A stretch of DNA of 64,000 bases from the NCBI RefSeq assembly GCF_014649995.1, contig NZ_BMUC01000025.1:1822-65821 (forward strand), written 5' to 3'. The position numbers and the translations under genes were made by a program. The first letter of the stretch is position 1; each line of letters opens with the position of its first letter. Shown piece after piece: positions 7,878-16,431 of this stretch. The DNA comes from Streptomyces griseoflavus. GTDB taxonomy: Bacteria; Actinomycetota; Actinomycetes; Streptomycetales; Streptomycetaceae. The notes under the pieces are model-generated. The model ran no database searches and was not told the origin of the DNA. It was given only the letters and a program-made list of their open reading frames with translations.

Positions 7878-8756
7878 TCACGGCCCGTCCGAGGTGATGC
7901 GCCGTCCGGTGAGACGGGTGGGCCGGATCGACACCCACATCTCGCGCTCGCCCCCGGCCCACGGTGTGCTGTGGGCGCTCTCGGACAGGTGCCGTGCCTC
8001 CTCGGGGCCGGTGACGGCCCGTGCGGGGCCGACCGCCAGAACGCTCCAGCCCTGGCTCATGGCCTCGTCGAGCCGGTCGACCTCGAAGGCGACCTCCGAT
8101 CCCACGGCGGCCGCCGGCACGGAGCCGGGGGCGGTCCGGAAGACGATCGAGTCGTCCACGACCTCGTAGTTGACCGGTACCACCGCGGGTCCCTCGGCCG
8201 TGGTGACCGAGACACGTCCGACACCGTGGGTGGAGAGCAGGGTCCGGCATTCGTCGGGAGCGAGGTCGCTCAGCCGCGGGTGCAGCAGCGCCAGGCCCTG
8301 GCCGGGCGGCAGGTCGGCACCGCCGCCCCGCAGCGCCCGGACATTGGTGCGCAGCGCCGCGGCCAGCCTGATGAGCGTCGCCGTGCTGGGGTCTGCGGGG
8401 TGCTCCTCCAGGTAGGCGAGGTAGTCCGGGGCCATCCTGGCCCGCCGGGCCGTCTCCTCCCGGCTCAGACCCTGGCGTTCGCGTTCGGCGGCCAGGCGCC
8501 GGCCGATGTCACCGGGATCGGGCGGGCCGGCGGGCGGCGGCGGCGCGGCCGCGCCGGCTCCGGTTGGATGTCCGGGAGGCCTCACGCGGGCATCGGGCCC
8601 GGGGAAGACGAGCGTCACGTCGTCCGTGTCCGACCAGCGCACGTCGTAGGGGGGTGTGCCGTCGTCGTGGTGCAGTCCGACGATCTCGCCGTCGCGCCGC
8701 GTGGCTCCGGTGGTCGGACTCTCGATGACGAGGTGGTCGCCGAGGTGGGCTCGCAT
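7878..8756 (-). CDS. DUF1918 - XRE HTH - pyridoxamine-oxidase-like FMN-binding fusion protein
   Basis: 292 residues in three parts. Residues 1-60 match DUF1918, a small SH3-like domain (GDHLVIESPTTGATRRDGEI...PPYDVRW). Residues 85-145 form an XRE helix-turn-helix (AAERERQGLSREETARRARM). Residues 155-285 match the pyridoxamine 5'-phosphate oxidase-like split-barrel fold (GVGRVSVTTAEGPAVVPVNY, then WSVLAVGPARAVT). HTH-PNPOx proteins are common in Streptomyces stress and dormancy loci; fusion to DUF1918 adds a third module. It could sense redox state or flavin and bind DNA. The start is ATG 8756 behind an AAGGAG-type site. Confidence 0.82.
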   Translation of the reverse strand: MRAHLGDHLVIESPTTGATRRDGEIVGLHHDDGTPPYDVRWSDTDDVTLVFPGPDARVRPPGHPTGAGAAAPPPPAGPPDPGDIGRRLAAERERQGLSREETARRARMAPDYLAYLEEHPADPSTATLIRLAAALRTNVRALRGGGADLPPGQGLALLHPRLSDLAPDECRTLLSTHGVGRVSVTTAEGPAVVPVNYEVVDDSIVFRTAPGSVPAAAVGSEVAFEVDRLDEAMSQGWSVLAVGPARAVTGPEEARHLSESAHSTPWAGGEREMWVSIRPTRLTGRRITSDGP

Positions 8757-8909
8757 GGTCGCCGCCCCTCTCCTTCTCTCAGCCGGTGGTGTCGGTGCGG
8801 TGCGGCCGGGCCTGGCGGACCTCGGGTCCGAGCGCCGGGCGGACGGAGCCGGGTGTCCGGCGGGCCGCCCGGCCCCCGCTGTGGGCCCGGGCCGGGGCGC
8901 GGCGGGTGG

Positions 8910-9194
8910 TCACATCGGCCATCCGACGGCCGGACGTGGGCTCGGCCGCCTCGCGCCCATGCCGTCGACGTCGCGCTCGGCGAGGTCCACGAGTTGCCGG
9001 CCCAGGTCCTGCATGGCCCTGCCCGCGGCCAGCTCGTCGCCGATCTCCGGCACATCGGGGTCCGCCGGGTTCCGGCGCGCGGCCCCGCGGCCGGTCAGCA
9101 CGGCGGTCCCGGTGTCGATCACCACGCGGGCCTTGGTGGTTCCCCCGTCCTCGAAGAGGTGGAGGCGAGTCTTCCATTCCAGTGTGTGCGCCAT
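8910..9194 (-). CDS. DUF1876 domain protein
   Basis: 94 residues. The pattern WKTRLHLFEDGGTTKARVVI, LTGRGAARRNPADPDVPEIG and DELAAGRAMQDLGRQLVDLA is the DUF1876 signature, a small dsRBD-like fold widespread in Actinobacteria next to universal stress proteins. Function is not established. The start at ATG 9194 has AGGAGG six bases upstream. It sits downstream of the LapA-type gene and upstream of the DUF1918 fusion, all on the minus strand. Confidence 0.85.
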   Translation of the reverse strand: MAHTLEWKTRLHLFEDGGTTKARVVIDTGTAVLTGRGAARRNPADPDVPEIGDELAAGRAMQDLGRQLVDLAERDVDGMGARRPSPRPAVGWPM

Positions 9195-9535
9195 GGCTGT
9201 CCTCCTCGGCTCGGGCGGACGGGTACGGCTCCGCGCGCCCCGCGGCCGCCGTCCGCCGCTCCACGAGGCGGTGCCGGCCGCTCGAAGTGCCTCGCCCGGG
9301 GTGCGACGGGGCGCGGACTGCCCGCGCCGCCGACGGCAGCTCCGGCCCGGCCGGACCGGCGGCGGAGTTCTCCCGGGCGCCGACGGCCGTCCCTGACGCG
9401 CCGCCCTTCGTACTCACCATTCTGTGCGCGGAATCCGGGCACGGCGCGTCGGCCGGGAACCCGACGTCCCCGGGATCGCGTGACGTACCGCCCGGCCGGG
9501 GACCCGGGGAGGCCGGAGCTTCGCGCGGGAGGCCG
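9195..9535. other. Intergenic region, no gene seen
   Basis: The 341 bases between the DUF1876 and LapA-domain genes contain only unsupported high-GC reading frames without ribosome sites. They probably hold the DUF1876 promoter; I see no convincing hairpin or repeat. Confidence 0.5.
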
Positions 9536-9790
9536 CTACCGGCGGGCGCGCCGGTGGGCGAGGAGCAGGCCGATGGCCATGCCCACGAGGAGGGTGACCG
9601 TGAGGACGCTCCACAGCGGGAGCGTGACGGTCGGGATCCACAGCCTGATGGTCACCGAGTTCGTGTTCGCGGCGATGAACCAGATGGCCACGCCGGCGAG
9701 CAGCACGGAGCCGATGGTGCGCAGCCTGACGTCCCGCCCCTTGACCGTCACGGTCGGCGGACCGTACTCGCGTGCGGGTTTCCGTGCCAT
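9536..9790 (-). CDS. LapA-domain small membrane protein
   Basis: 84 residues with two transmembrane helices (about residues 25-45 and 50-72). Between them is the NTNSVTIRLWIPTVTLPLW segment typical of LapA/DUF1049 proteins, and the tail is Arg-rich and cytoplasmic (LLLAHRRARR). The family is linked to envelope assembly; its role in Actinobacteria is unknown. Neither ATG 9790 nor ATG 9799 has a Shine-Dalgarno. CATAAT on the minus strand (9803-9798) lies seven bases before ATG 9790, which suggests a leaderless message starting there. Confidence 0.72.
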   Translation of the reverse strand: MARKPAREYGPPTVTVKGRDVRLRTIGSVLLAGVAIWFIAANTNSVTIRLWIPTVTLPLWSVLTVTLLVGMAIGLLLAHRRARR

Positions 9791-9904
9791 AAGAGTCATT
9801 ATGGGACGTTTGTGTGATGCGTGCGACCCGCGAAACGGCCTCCCCCACGTGCCCAGCGGTGCGTGACGGCGCGCGCCGCACCGGCCCTCGCCGCCGGACG
9901 GGCC

Positions 9905-10201
<297 letters not shown>

Positions 10202-10210
10202 TCATGTCCT

Positions 10211-10232
10211 ACAATACCCCTAGGGGTACTGT
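10211..10232. promoter_or_regulatory. CsoR/CstR operator palindrome
   Basis: The core is a perfect 14-bp palindrome TACCCCTAGGGGTA (10215-10228). It is flanked by ACA and TGT (10211-10213, 10230-10232), giving a 22-bp dyad with one mismatched pair. This is the known form of CsoR/CstR operators. It lies between the divergent sensor and rhodanese genes and should repress both until sulfur stress. Confidence 0.88.
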
Positions 10233-10279
10233 ACGTCGCGATTCGGTACCCGTCGAACATGAAGGATCACACAGCCACC

Positions 10280-10867
10280 ATGACCAGCCCGCTCGCCCCG
10301 ATCGTCCTCGAAACCGGCCAGGCCGGAGCCAGGCTGCACGAGTTCACCGTCATCGACGTGCGCACGCCCGGCGAGTACGCCTCCGGACACCTGCCCGGCG
10401 CCGTGAACATCCCGCTGGACCACGTCCGCCGGGCGCTGCCGGAGCTCCGGCACGCCGCCGAGCGCGGTGACCTCCTCGTCGTGTGCGCGTCCGGCGCCCG
10501 CTCAGAGAAGGCCTGCTCGCTCCTCGCCGACGAGGGCGTCCCCGCCGCCACGCTCGCCGGCGGCACCAGCGCCTGGGCGTCCGAGGGCCGGGACCTGCAG
10601 CGTCCCGCGGCGCGCGACAGCCGGGCCGGCTGGAGCATGGAACGCCAGGTCCGCTTCACCGCCGGGACCGTGGTGCTGCTCGGCCTCGCGCTCGGTCTGC
10701 TCGTGCACCCGGCCTTCCAGCTGATCGCCGCGGGCATCGCCGCCGGCCTGGTCTTCTCCGCCGTCACCGACACCTGCGGCATGGCCGTGGTCCTCGGCAA
10801 GCTGCCCCACAACCGCCCCCGCCCGGCCACCCTCGACGCCGCCCTCGCCGCCCTGCGCGGCCGGTGA
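10280..10867 (+). CDS. Rhodanese domain fused to DUF2892 membrane domain
   Basis: 195 residues. The N-terminal rhodanese domain shows VIDVRTPGEYASGHLPGA and the active-site loop CASGARS with Cys69 as sulfur carrier. Two C-terminal transmembrane helices (about 115-155) match DUF2892, as in E. coli YgaP. It would transfer sulfane sulfur at the membrane. Control by the adjacent CstR-like repressor fits a role in sulfide or persulfide detoxification. ATG 10280 is chosen because GAAGGA lies upstream; ATG 10259 is in frame but has no ribosome site. Confidence 0.88.
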   Translation: MTSPLAPIVLETGQAGARLHEFTVIDVRTPGEYASGHLPGAVNIPLDHVRRALPELRHAAERGDLLVVCASGARSEKACSLLADEGVPAATLAGGTSAWASEGRDLQRPAARDSRAGWSMERQVRFTAGTVVLLGLALGLLVHPAFQLIAAGIAAGLVFSAVTDTCGMAVVLGKLPHNRPRPATLDAALAALRGR

Positions 10868-10945
10868 GCCGCACCGGGGGCCGGCCGCTGCCGCTGCCCG
10901 TGTCCGGCGGTACACCGGGGGAGAGGCACCGGGCGCCGGCGGTGG

Positions 10946-11632
10946 TCAGGGTGACGCCTCCGGTTCCCGCCCGCCCTGGTCGAGCCGGAAGGGCGGGTAC
11001 ACGTCGGTGAGCAGGGCCGCGTAGGCGGCCACCCGCAGCACCCAGCGGTTCAGTCCGATCACCAGGTCGAACAGGCCGCGGGGGTAGTTGCCGGTGAACG
11101 CCAGGGCGATCCCGGCGAACAGGGCCAGCAGACCGATGAGGCCGCCCCCGAACCAGGCGGCACGGGTTCCGCCGAGGAAGAACGCCAGGACCAGGTAGTG
11201 CGGGACGGCCAGGAGCCACCACTTCACCAGGACGAGACCCCGGGAGAGCTCACCGGGGTACGTCAACTCCCAGCGCGTCGGGTAGTCGGGCACGTCGGCG
11301 AGCGTGAACGGCGGATAGCGGTCGGTGCCCAGCGCACCGTACGCGTAGTAGGCCACACGCCAGTTCCACCGCAGCACACCGGCGCTGAAGTCGAGCAGGG
11401 GCCGCGGGTAGCGGCCGGTGAAGAGGATCGCGAAGAAGGCCACCACGCTCACCCCCGCGAACGCCACCCACAGGAAGAACAGGACGACGTAGTGGGGGAG
11501 GGCGAGCAGCCACTTGACCAGCCACAGCCAGCGGGACAGCGGTGCGTCGGGCACCGCCGTCAGCCGGGCGGGACACGGCCGCGGCGTCCGCGGGGGAGGC
11601 GGCACGGCGGAAGGCTTGCTGTCGGTGCTCAT
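10946..11632 (-). CDS. DUF4389 membrane protein
   Basis: 228 residues with two similar halves. Each half has a pair of hydrophobic helices followed by [20 protein letters not shown] or [20 protein letters not shown], then YPPF. This duplicated pattern is DUF4389. A Pro-rich cytoplasmic tail of about 30 residues precedes the first helix. Function unknown; the family is common in actinobacterial stress loci. The start is ATG 11632 after GAAGGGACC. Confidence 0.85.
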   Translation of the reverse strand: MSTDSKPSAVPPPPRTPRPCPARLTAVPDAPLSRWLWLVKWLLALPHYVVLFFLWVAFAGVSVVAFFAILFTGRYPRPLLDFSAGVLRWNWRVAYYAYGALGTDRYPPFTLADVPDYPTRWELTYPGELSRGLVLVKWWLLAVPHYLVLAFFLGGTRAAWFGGGLIGLLALFAGIALAFTGNYPRGLFDLVIGLNRWVLRVAAYAALLTDVYPPFRLDQGGREPEASP

Positions 11633-12107
11633 GGGGACCGGTCCCTTCGGGCTCCGGTGACGATCACGAGCGACTCCGCGGGTGGTCGTCGTGCGGTGGG
11701 TCGGCGCAACCGGGGCGGGGCCCGTGCCGGCCGGACGGCGACTCACCGGGGCGCGTCGGTCACGGTGGCCGAGCCGATGCCCTCCTCCCAGTATCCGCGA
11801 CCCCGCTCCTGGCGGGCAGGGGCGGAGCGGGGCACGGCAGAGGGCCGGTGGGCCCTGTGACGAGCGCGCCCGCCCCCGCTACAGTGTTCCCGCGCCGGCC
11901 TCCGGACACCGTCCTCCCCCCGTGGGACGGTGCCGGGGGCCGGTCGTGTCCCGCCCCTCCGCGCGCCTCCCCCGGCCTTCGGCGCGCCCGCACCCGGCCC
12001 GTTCCGGGCGGCACCGGCGGCACCCCGGTGATTACAGTCGTCGGGAGAGGCGCCGTGTCGCGTGGCCGCCCGCCGGTCGGACGGGCGGTGAGAGGAGGCG
12101 GACCGCC
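11633..12107. other. Intergenic region, divergent promoters expected
   Basis: 475 bases between the divergent DUF4389 and flavodoxin genes. The reading frames here lack ribosome sites and codon support, so I call no gene. Promoters for both neighbours must lie here, but no clear -35/-10 pair or operator stands out. Confidence 0.5.
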
Positions 12108-12605
12108 ATGCCGAAGAACGTGCTGGTCGCCTACGGGACGACGAACGGATCGACGGCGGAGATCGCCGAGACCGTCGCCGGAGTGCTGCGCCGGGAGGGG
12201 CTGACGGCCGAGGCCCGCGAGGCCGGGTCCGTCAGGAGCGCGGTGTCGTACGACGCGGTCGTGGTCGGCGGCGGACTGTACGCCGGTCACTGGCACCGGG
12301 ACGCCCGCCGCTTCGTCCGCCGCCACGGCAAGGACCTGGAGGGCCGCCCCCTGTGGCTGTTCAGCAGCGGACCGCTCGACGCCTCCGCGTCGGAGCGGGA
12401 CATCCCGCCCGTGCCCTGGGTGCGCAAGGCCGTGGCCCGGCTCGACGCCAGGGACCACGTCACCTTCGGCGGATGTCTGCGCGAGGGCGCCGAGGGCTGG
12501 GTCGCCCGGATGATCCTCCGGAGCGGAAGGGGCGGCGACTTCCGCGACTTCGGCCGGATCGAGGAGTGGGCCACGCGGATCGCCCGCGAGCTGACGCGCG
12601 AGTGA
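12108..12605 (+). CDS. Flavodoxin-domain protein (HemG-like)
   Basis: 165 residues. The FMN phosphate loop YGTTNGSTAEIAE is at residues 9-21, and AVVVGGGLYAGHWHRDARRF near 50-70 and the PLWLFSSGPL strand complete a flavodoxin-like fold of the protoporphyrinogen-oxidase (HemG/flavodoxin_5) type. It probably shuttles electrons; its partner is unknown. The start is ATG 12108 with AGGAGG ten bases upstream. It is followed by a universal stress protein gene on the same strand. Confidence 0.85.
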   Translation: MPKNVLVAYGTTNGSTAEIAETVAGVLRREGLTAEAREAGSVRSAVSYDAVVVGGGLYAGHWHRDARRFVRRHGKDLEGRPLWLFSSGPLDASASERDIPPVPWVRKAVARLDARDHVTFGGCLREGAEGWVARMILRSGRGGDFRDFGRIEEWATRIARELTRE

Positions 12606-12770
12606 CGGCGCACCGGCGAGGGGGAGCGGCCCGGCGGCCGGTCCGGGCGGCCGCACCGTCGGGCGGGCGGCCTGCGTGCGGAAGGCGGAAGCGGGAGTGA
12701 CGATGTTCTGGGAGTCCCCGCGCCGCGACCCGGTGACTCCGTGACCACGCCGGTGGGTGAAGTGAGGTGG

Positions 12771-13673
12771 ATGGCCGTGTCCCGCACTCCTCGACGGGAG
12801 CCAGTGATCACCGTCGGTCTCGACGGCTCGCCCGAAAGCCTCGCCGCCGCCCGCTGGGCAGCGGCCGAGGCCGAGCGCCGCGACGTCGGGCTGCGCCTGC
12901 TGCACGCGTGGCCCGTGCTCGGACCGGAGCCTGCCGAGGGCCCCTCGGACAGCGACCCGTCCGACTGGGCGAAGCGCATGCTGGACCACGCCCGGACGGA
13001 GATCCGTACCCGCCACCCCGGCCTCGCCGTCACCGGCGACCTGGTCGAGGAAGAGGCCCCACAGGCCCTGCTGCGGGCCGCCGCGGAGTCGGAGATGACG
13101 GTGCTCGGCTCGCAGGGGATGGATCCCGTCGAGAGGTTCTTCCTGGGCGACGTCAGCATGTTCGTCGCGGCGCGGGCCGAGCGGCCGGTGGTCCTGGTCC
13201 GTGACGCCACGGACGGGACGGGCGTGCCGACGACGCCGACGGACGAGGGCGGCGACGTGGCGGTGGCGCTGAAACTCCACGGCCCGTGCGACGACCTGCT
13301 CGGGTTCGCGTTCGCCACGGCCGCCGCGCGCGGGGTTCCGCTGCGGGCCGTGCACGGCCGCGGTCTGCCCGTGAACGCCTACGTGCCGTGGGGCGTGGAC
13401 CACGACGTCGCCGAGGAGACCGAGCGGGCCGCCAGGCGGGACATGGACCAGGTGCTGCGTCCCTGGCGTGAGGCGTTCCCGGCGGTGGAGGTGGTCGACG
13501 GCATCGGCCTGGTGAGCCCGGCGAAGGCGCTCATCGGCGCCGCGAGGACGGCGAACCTGCTGGTCGTCGGGCGGCGGCGTCGCCGCCGGGCCCTCGCACC
13601 CCGTCTGGGCCCCGTCGCCCACGCCGCCCTCCACCACGCCCACTGTCCCGTGGCCGTCGTCCCCCACGACTGA
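12771..13673 (+). CDS. Universal stress protein, two UspA domains
   Basis: 300 residues with two tandem UspA domains. The first (about 10-145) opens with ITVGLDGSPESLAAARWA and closes with the ATP-binding TVLGSQGMDPVERFFLGDVS. The second (about 160-298) closes with LLVVGRRRRRRALAPRLGPV and HCPVAVVPH. Two-domain USPs in Actinobacteria belong to dormancy or hypoxia responses, which suits the DUF1876 and PNPOx-type neighbours. ATG 12771 is used; GTG 12741 is an in-frame alternative ten codons upstream with no better ribosome site. Confidence 0.88.
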   Translation: MAVSRTPRREPVITVGLDGSPESLAAARWAAAEAERRDVGLRLLHAWPVLGPEPAEGPSDSDPSDWAKRMLDHARTEIRTRHPGLAVTGDLVEEEAPQALLRAAAESEMTVLGSQGMDPVERFFLGDVSMFVAARAERPVVLVRDATDGTGVPTTPTDEGGDVAVALKLHGPCDDLLGFAFATAAARGVPLRAVHGRGLPVNAYVPWGVDHDVAEETERAARRDMDQVLRPWREAFPAVEVVDGIGLVSPAKALIGAARTANLLVVGRRRRRRALAPRLGPVAHAALHHAHCPVAVVPHD

Positions 13674-14109
13674 ACCCTCCCTCGCCCGCGGGGACGACGC
13701 CGGGCGCGAACCGTCTCCGCGCCGAACCACCGGGCCCGTACTGGCTCGTGCTCCCGCCGCCCGGACGACCAACTCCCCGTGGCGTGAGCTTCGTTCGGTG
13801 CTGTTCACTCCCGCCGCCGCAACCGGCCCGCGACGGCGTGTACTCCACCGCCCCCGACCGCCCGGAGGAGGCGCCGTCTCTCCGAACGGCGGTGTGTGCG
13901 AGGGACGTTCGGACGGCCGACCGGGCCGGTCGGCCCCTCCGGCACGGGCCGGGGGAGCGGCAGATCGAACGTGCGACGAGAACGGAAACCCCAGGCGCGG
14001 CTCTCCCGGCGGGAACGAGCACCATGACAGTCCACGATCACCCAGAGCGGCACCCGGGATTCCGTCTGCCGGGCACCGGTCCTCTCCGCGTCCGCCGGGG
14101 ACCGGACGT
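13674..14109. other. Intergenic region between convergent genes, no gene seen
   Basis: 436 bases between the ends of the stress protein and SpoIIE-type genes. Reading frames here run into the downstream gene antisense and have no ribosome sites. A terminator is expected; I cannot point to a convincing one. Confidence 0.45.
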
Positions 14110-16062
14110 TCACAGCCGCAGGGTGAACCAGGTCGTCTTTCCCTCGTCGGTGGGTCGTACGCCCCAACTGTCGGCGATCATGCGGACGAGGTTGAGTCCG
14201 CGTCCGGACTCCTCGTCCTCGTCGGCACGCCGGGGCTCCGGGAGGAGCGGGCTGCCGTCACCCACCTCGACGGTGAGTTCGGCGGCCGTGCGGCACGCGT
14301 GCAGGGTGACCGGGCCGTGGGCGTGCCGCACGGCGTTGGTCAGGAGTTCGGACACGAGGAGTCGCGCGTCGTAGGACTGGTCGTGGCAGCCCCAGGCGGC
14401 CAGGGCCTTGCTGAGGAACGCACGGCCCTCCGGCACCGATTCGGCACGTGCGGGCAGGGTGGTCGTGGCGGACGCCAGGGGAGCGGCGGGCAGTTGTGCC
14501 AGCAGGAGGGTGACGTCGTCGTCGTGTCCCTCGGCGTCGGGCCGCAGGGTGGACAGGATGCGGTCGGCCACGACGTCCGGGGCGGGCGGTTCGGCGGTGA
14601 ACAGCGAGCCGCAGGTGGCCGTGAGGGCGGCGAGGCTGTCCTCGATGTCGCAACCGGGCGTCTCGATCAGACCGTCGGTGTAGAGCACCAGGGTCGCGCC
14701 CGGCGGCACCGCCGCCGTGGCCTGCTCGTACAGGATGTCGCCCACCCCGAGCGGCGCGTTCACGGGCGCGGTCAGCGGCTGCGCCCCGGCACCGGGCACG
14801 GCGACCAGGACCGGGAGGTGACCGGCGGAGCAGAGGGTCACCTTCGCCTCGTCGGCGGCGACGACCAGGTAGCAGCAGGTGACCAGCTGGTCCGGCACGT
14901 CCAGATCCGCCACGCACGCGTCCAGGGCCTGCATCAGCCGCCGCGGCTGCATCCCCGTCTTGGCCAACGCGTGCGCCGCCGAGCGCAGTTGGCCCATGAC
15001 GGCGGCCGCCTCCAGACCACGGCCCATCACGTCGCCGATCAACACGCCCACCCGGCCCGCGCCGAGCGGTATCAGGTCGAACCAGTCGCCCCCCACGCCG
15101 GCCCCCTGAGTGGCGGGGCGGTAGCGGCTGGCGGTGACCAGGCCCGGCACGGCGGGCGGTGTGCCCATCAGGCTGCGCTGCAGGGTGAGGGCGACGTGAC
15201 GCTGCTGTTCGTACAGGGCCGTCAGCTCCGCCTCGGCCCGTTTGCGGTCGCTGATGTCGCGGACGATGGCGCACGCCCCTATGACCGTGCCGTCCGGCGC
15301 CCGCCTCGGCCACATGGTGACGTCGACGTCCAGCAGTTTCCCGGCCTTGGTGACGCGCAGCGTCTCGAAGTGTTCCACCTTCTCGCCGAGCCGCAGCCGG
15401 CCCAGGAGCGCGGCTATCTCCTCCCGGTGGTCGTCCGGGGCGAGCAGCGAGATGTGACGGCCCATCACCTCGGTGGCCGTGTACCCGTACAGACGCTGCG
15501 CGGCGGTGTTCCAGTAGGTGATGTGCCCGTCGAGCGTCTTGGCGAGGATCGCGTCCTGCGAGGACTCCACCAGGGCGGCCAGCTCGCTGATGCGTTCCTC
15601 GGCGGCCTTGCGGTCGCTCACGTCGCGGACGGCCGCGGAGATCAGCAGCCCGTCGGCGGTCTCCAGCGGGCTGAGACTGATCTCGACCGGGAACTCGCTG
15701 CCGTCGCGCCGCAACCCGTAGAGGTCGACACCGGCGCCCATCGGGCGTACCTGCCGGTTGTCGGCGTACGCGTCGCGGTGCAGCGTGTGATGGCCGCGCA
15801 GGCGGTGCGGGACGAGCAGTTCGACGGGCTGGCCGAGGAGTTCCTCGCGCCGGTAGCCGAACAGGGCCTCCGTCTGGGCGTTGACGAGTCTGATGGCTCC
15901 GGTGCCGTCCACGATGACCATGGCGTCCGGCGCCGCTTCCAGCAATCCGCGGAACCGTTCCTCGGCGGAGCCCGGTCCGCCGGTCCGCGGGGGAGCCCCT
16001 TGCGTGCCCGGTGCGGGACGCGCGTCGGGACGCGTGGCCGTACCGCCGGTCTTGTCGTTCAT
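14110..16062 (-). CDS. PAS-PAS-SpoIIE phosphatase with HATPase anti-sigma-kinase domain
   Basis: 650 residues. Two PAS domains come first (about 35-155 and 160-280: FRGLLEAAPDAMVIVDGTGA, then VESSQDAILAKTLDGHITYW), each ending in a DRK helix. A PP2C/SpoIIE phosphatase follows (about 300-510), with metal-site motifs GVGGDWFDLIPL, LIGDVMGRGLEAAAVM and VLYTDGLIE. The C-terminus (about 525-650) is a GHKL kinase-like ATPase: LLVSELLTNAVRHAHGP and GRGLNLVRMI. Such proteins dephosphorylate anti-anti-sigma factors in response to a small-molecule, redox or light signal sensed by PAS. On the minus strand, GGGTAC at 16131-16126 resembles a stress-sigma -10, but its -35 is poor. Confidence 0.92.
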   Translation of the reverse strand: MNDKTGGTATRPDARPAPGTQGAPPRTGGPGSAEERFRGLLEAAPDAMVIVDGTGAIRLVNAQTEALFGYRREELLGQPVELLVPHRLRGHHTLHRDAYADNRQVRPMGAGVDLYGLRRDGSEFPVEISLSPLETADGLLISAAVRDVSDRKAAEERISELAALVESSQDAILAKTLDGHITYWNTAAQRLYGYTATEVMGRHISLLAPDDHREEIAALLGRLRLGEKVEHFETLRVTKAGKLLDVDVTMWPRRAPDGTVIGACAIVRDISDRKRAEAELTALYEQQRHVALTLQRSLMGTPPAVPGLVTASRYRPATQGAGVGGDWFDLIPLGAGRVGVLIGDVMGRGLEAAAVMGQLRSAAHALAKTGMQPRRLMQALDACVADLDVPDQLVTCCYLVVAADEAKVTLCSAGHLPVLVAVPGAGAQPLTAPVNAPLGVGDILYEQATAAVPPGATLVLYTDGLIETPGCDIEDSLAALTATCGSLFTAEPPAPDVVADRILSTLRPDAEGHDDDVTLLLAQLPAAPLASATTTLPARAESVPEGRAFLSKALAAWGCHDQSYDARLLVSELLTNAVRHAHGPVTLHACRTAAELTVEVGDGSPLLPEPRRADEDEESGRGLNLVRMIADSWGVRPTDEGKTTWFTLRL

Positions 16063-16431
16063 GTCCGCCCCAGCCGCGCCGCTGCCAGTGGTTCCGGGCC
16101 ATCACAGCGCACCGTGCCGCGACACGTACCCGCTTGTCACCAAGTGTCGCAATCGGGTCGTGCGCGGTCCTGCGATGAACCGCTTGTGACCGCACGGGTG
16201 CGTCCGGGTGTCCGAGGGCCGGCGCCCGTGAACCGCGCCCGGGCCGGTGATCCCGGTCGGCGGCTGCCGCCGCCGTCCCTCCGTCACCACCATTGCCGAC
16301 GGCGATGCACCCCGCTATGTTAATCGGAAATCACATCTGTGCGACGGGATCCAGCACGCGTCGGTCGCGCAAATGGCGTGTCTGCGAGAGCACCTGAAAC
16401 CATCTGGACCATCAGGGAAGCAGGTAAGTCA
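16063..16431. promoter_or_regulatory. Divergent promoter region of SpoIIE-type gene and lcp
   Basis: 369 bases without a gene. Near 16126-16195 there is an imperfect direct repeat (CCGCTTGTCACC / CCGCTTGTGACC). An AT-richer stretch (TATGTTAATCGGAAATCAC, from 16316) could hold the lcp promoter. The lcp ribosome site AGGTAAGTCA is just before 16432. Confidence 0.4.

Noticed and set aside
13798-16323. Very long plus-strand open frame opposite the SpoIIE-type gene
   Set aside because: It is the antisense shadow of a well-supported PAS-SpoIIE-HATPase gene; high GC removes stop codons. It has no ribosome site and no recognisable domain.
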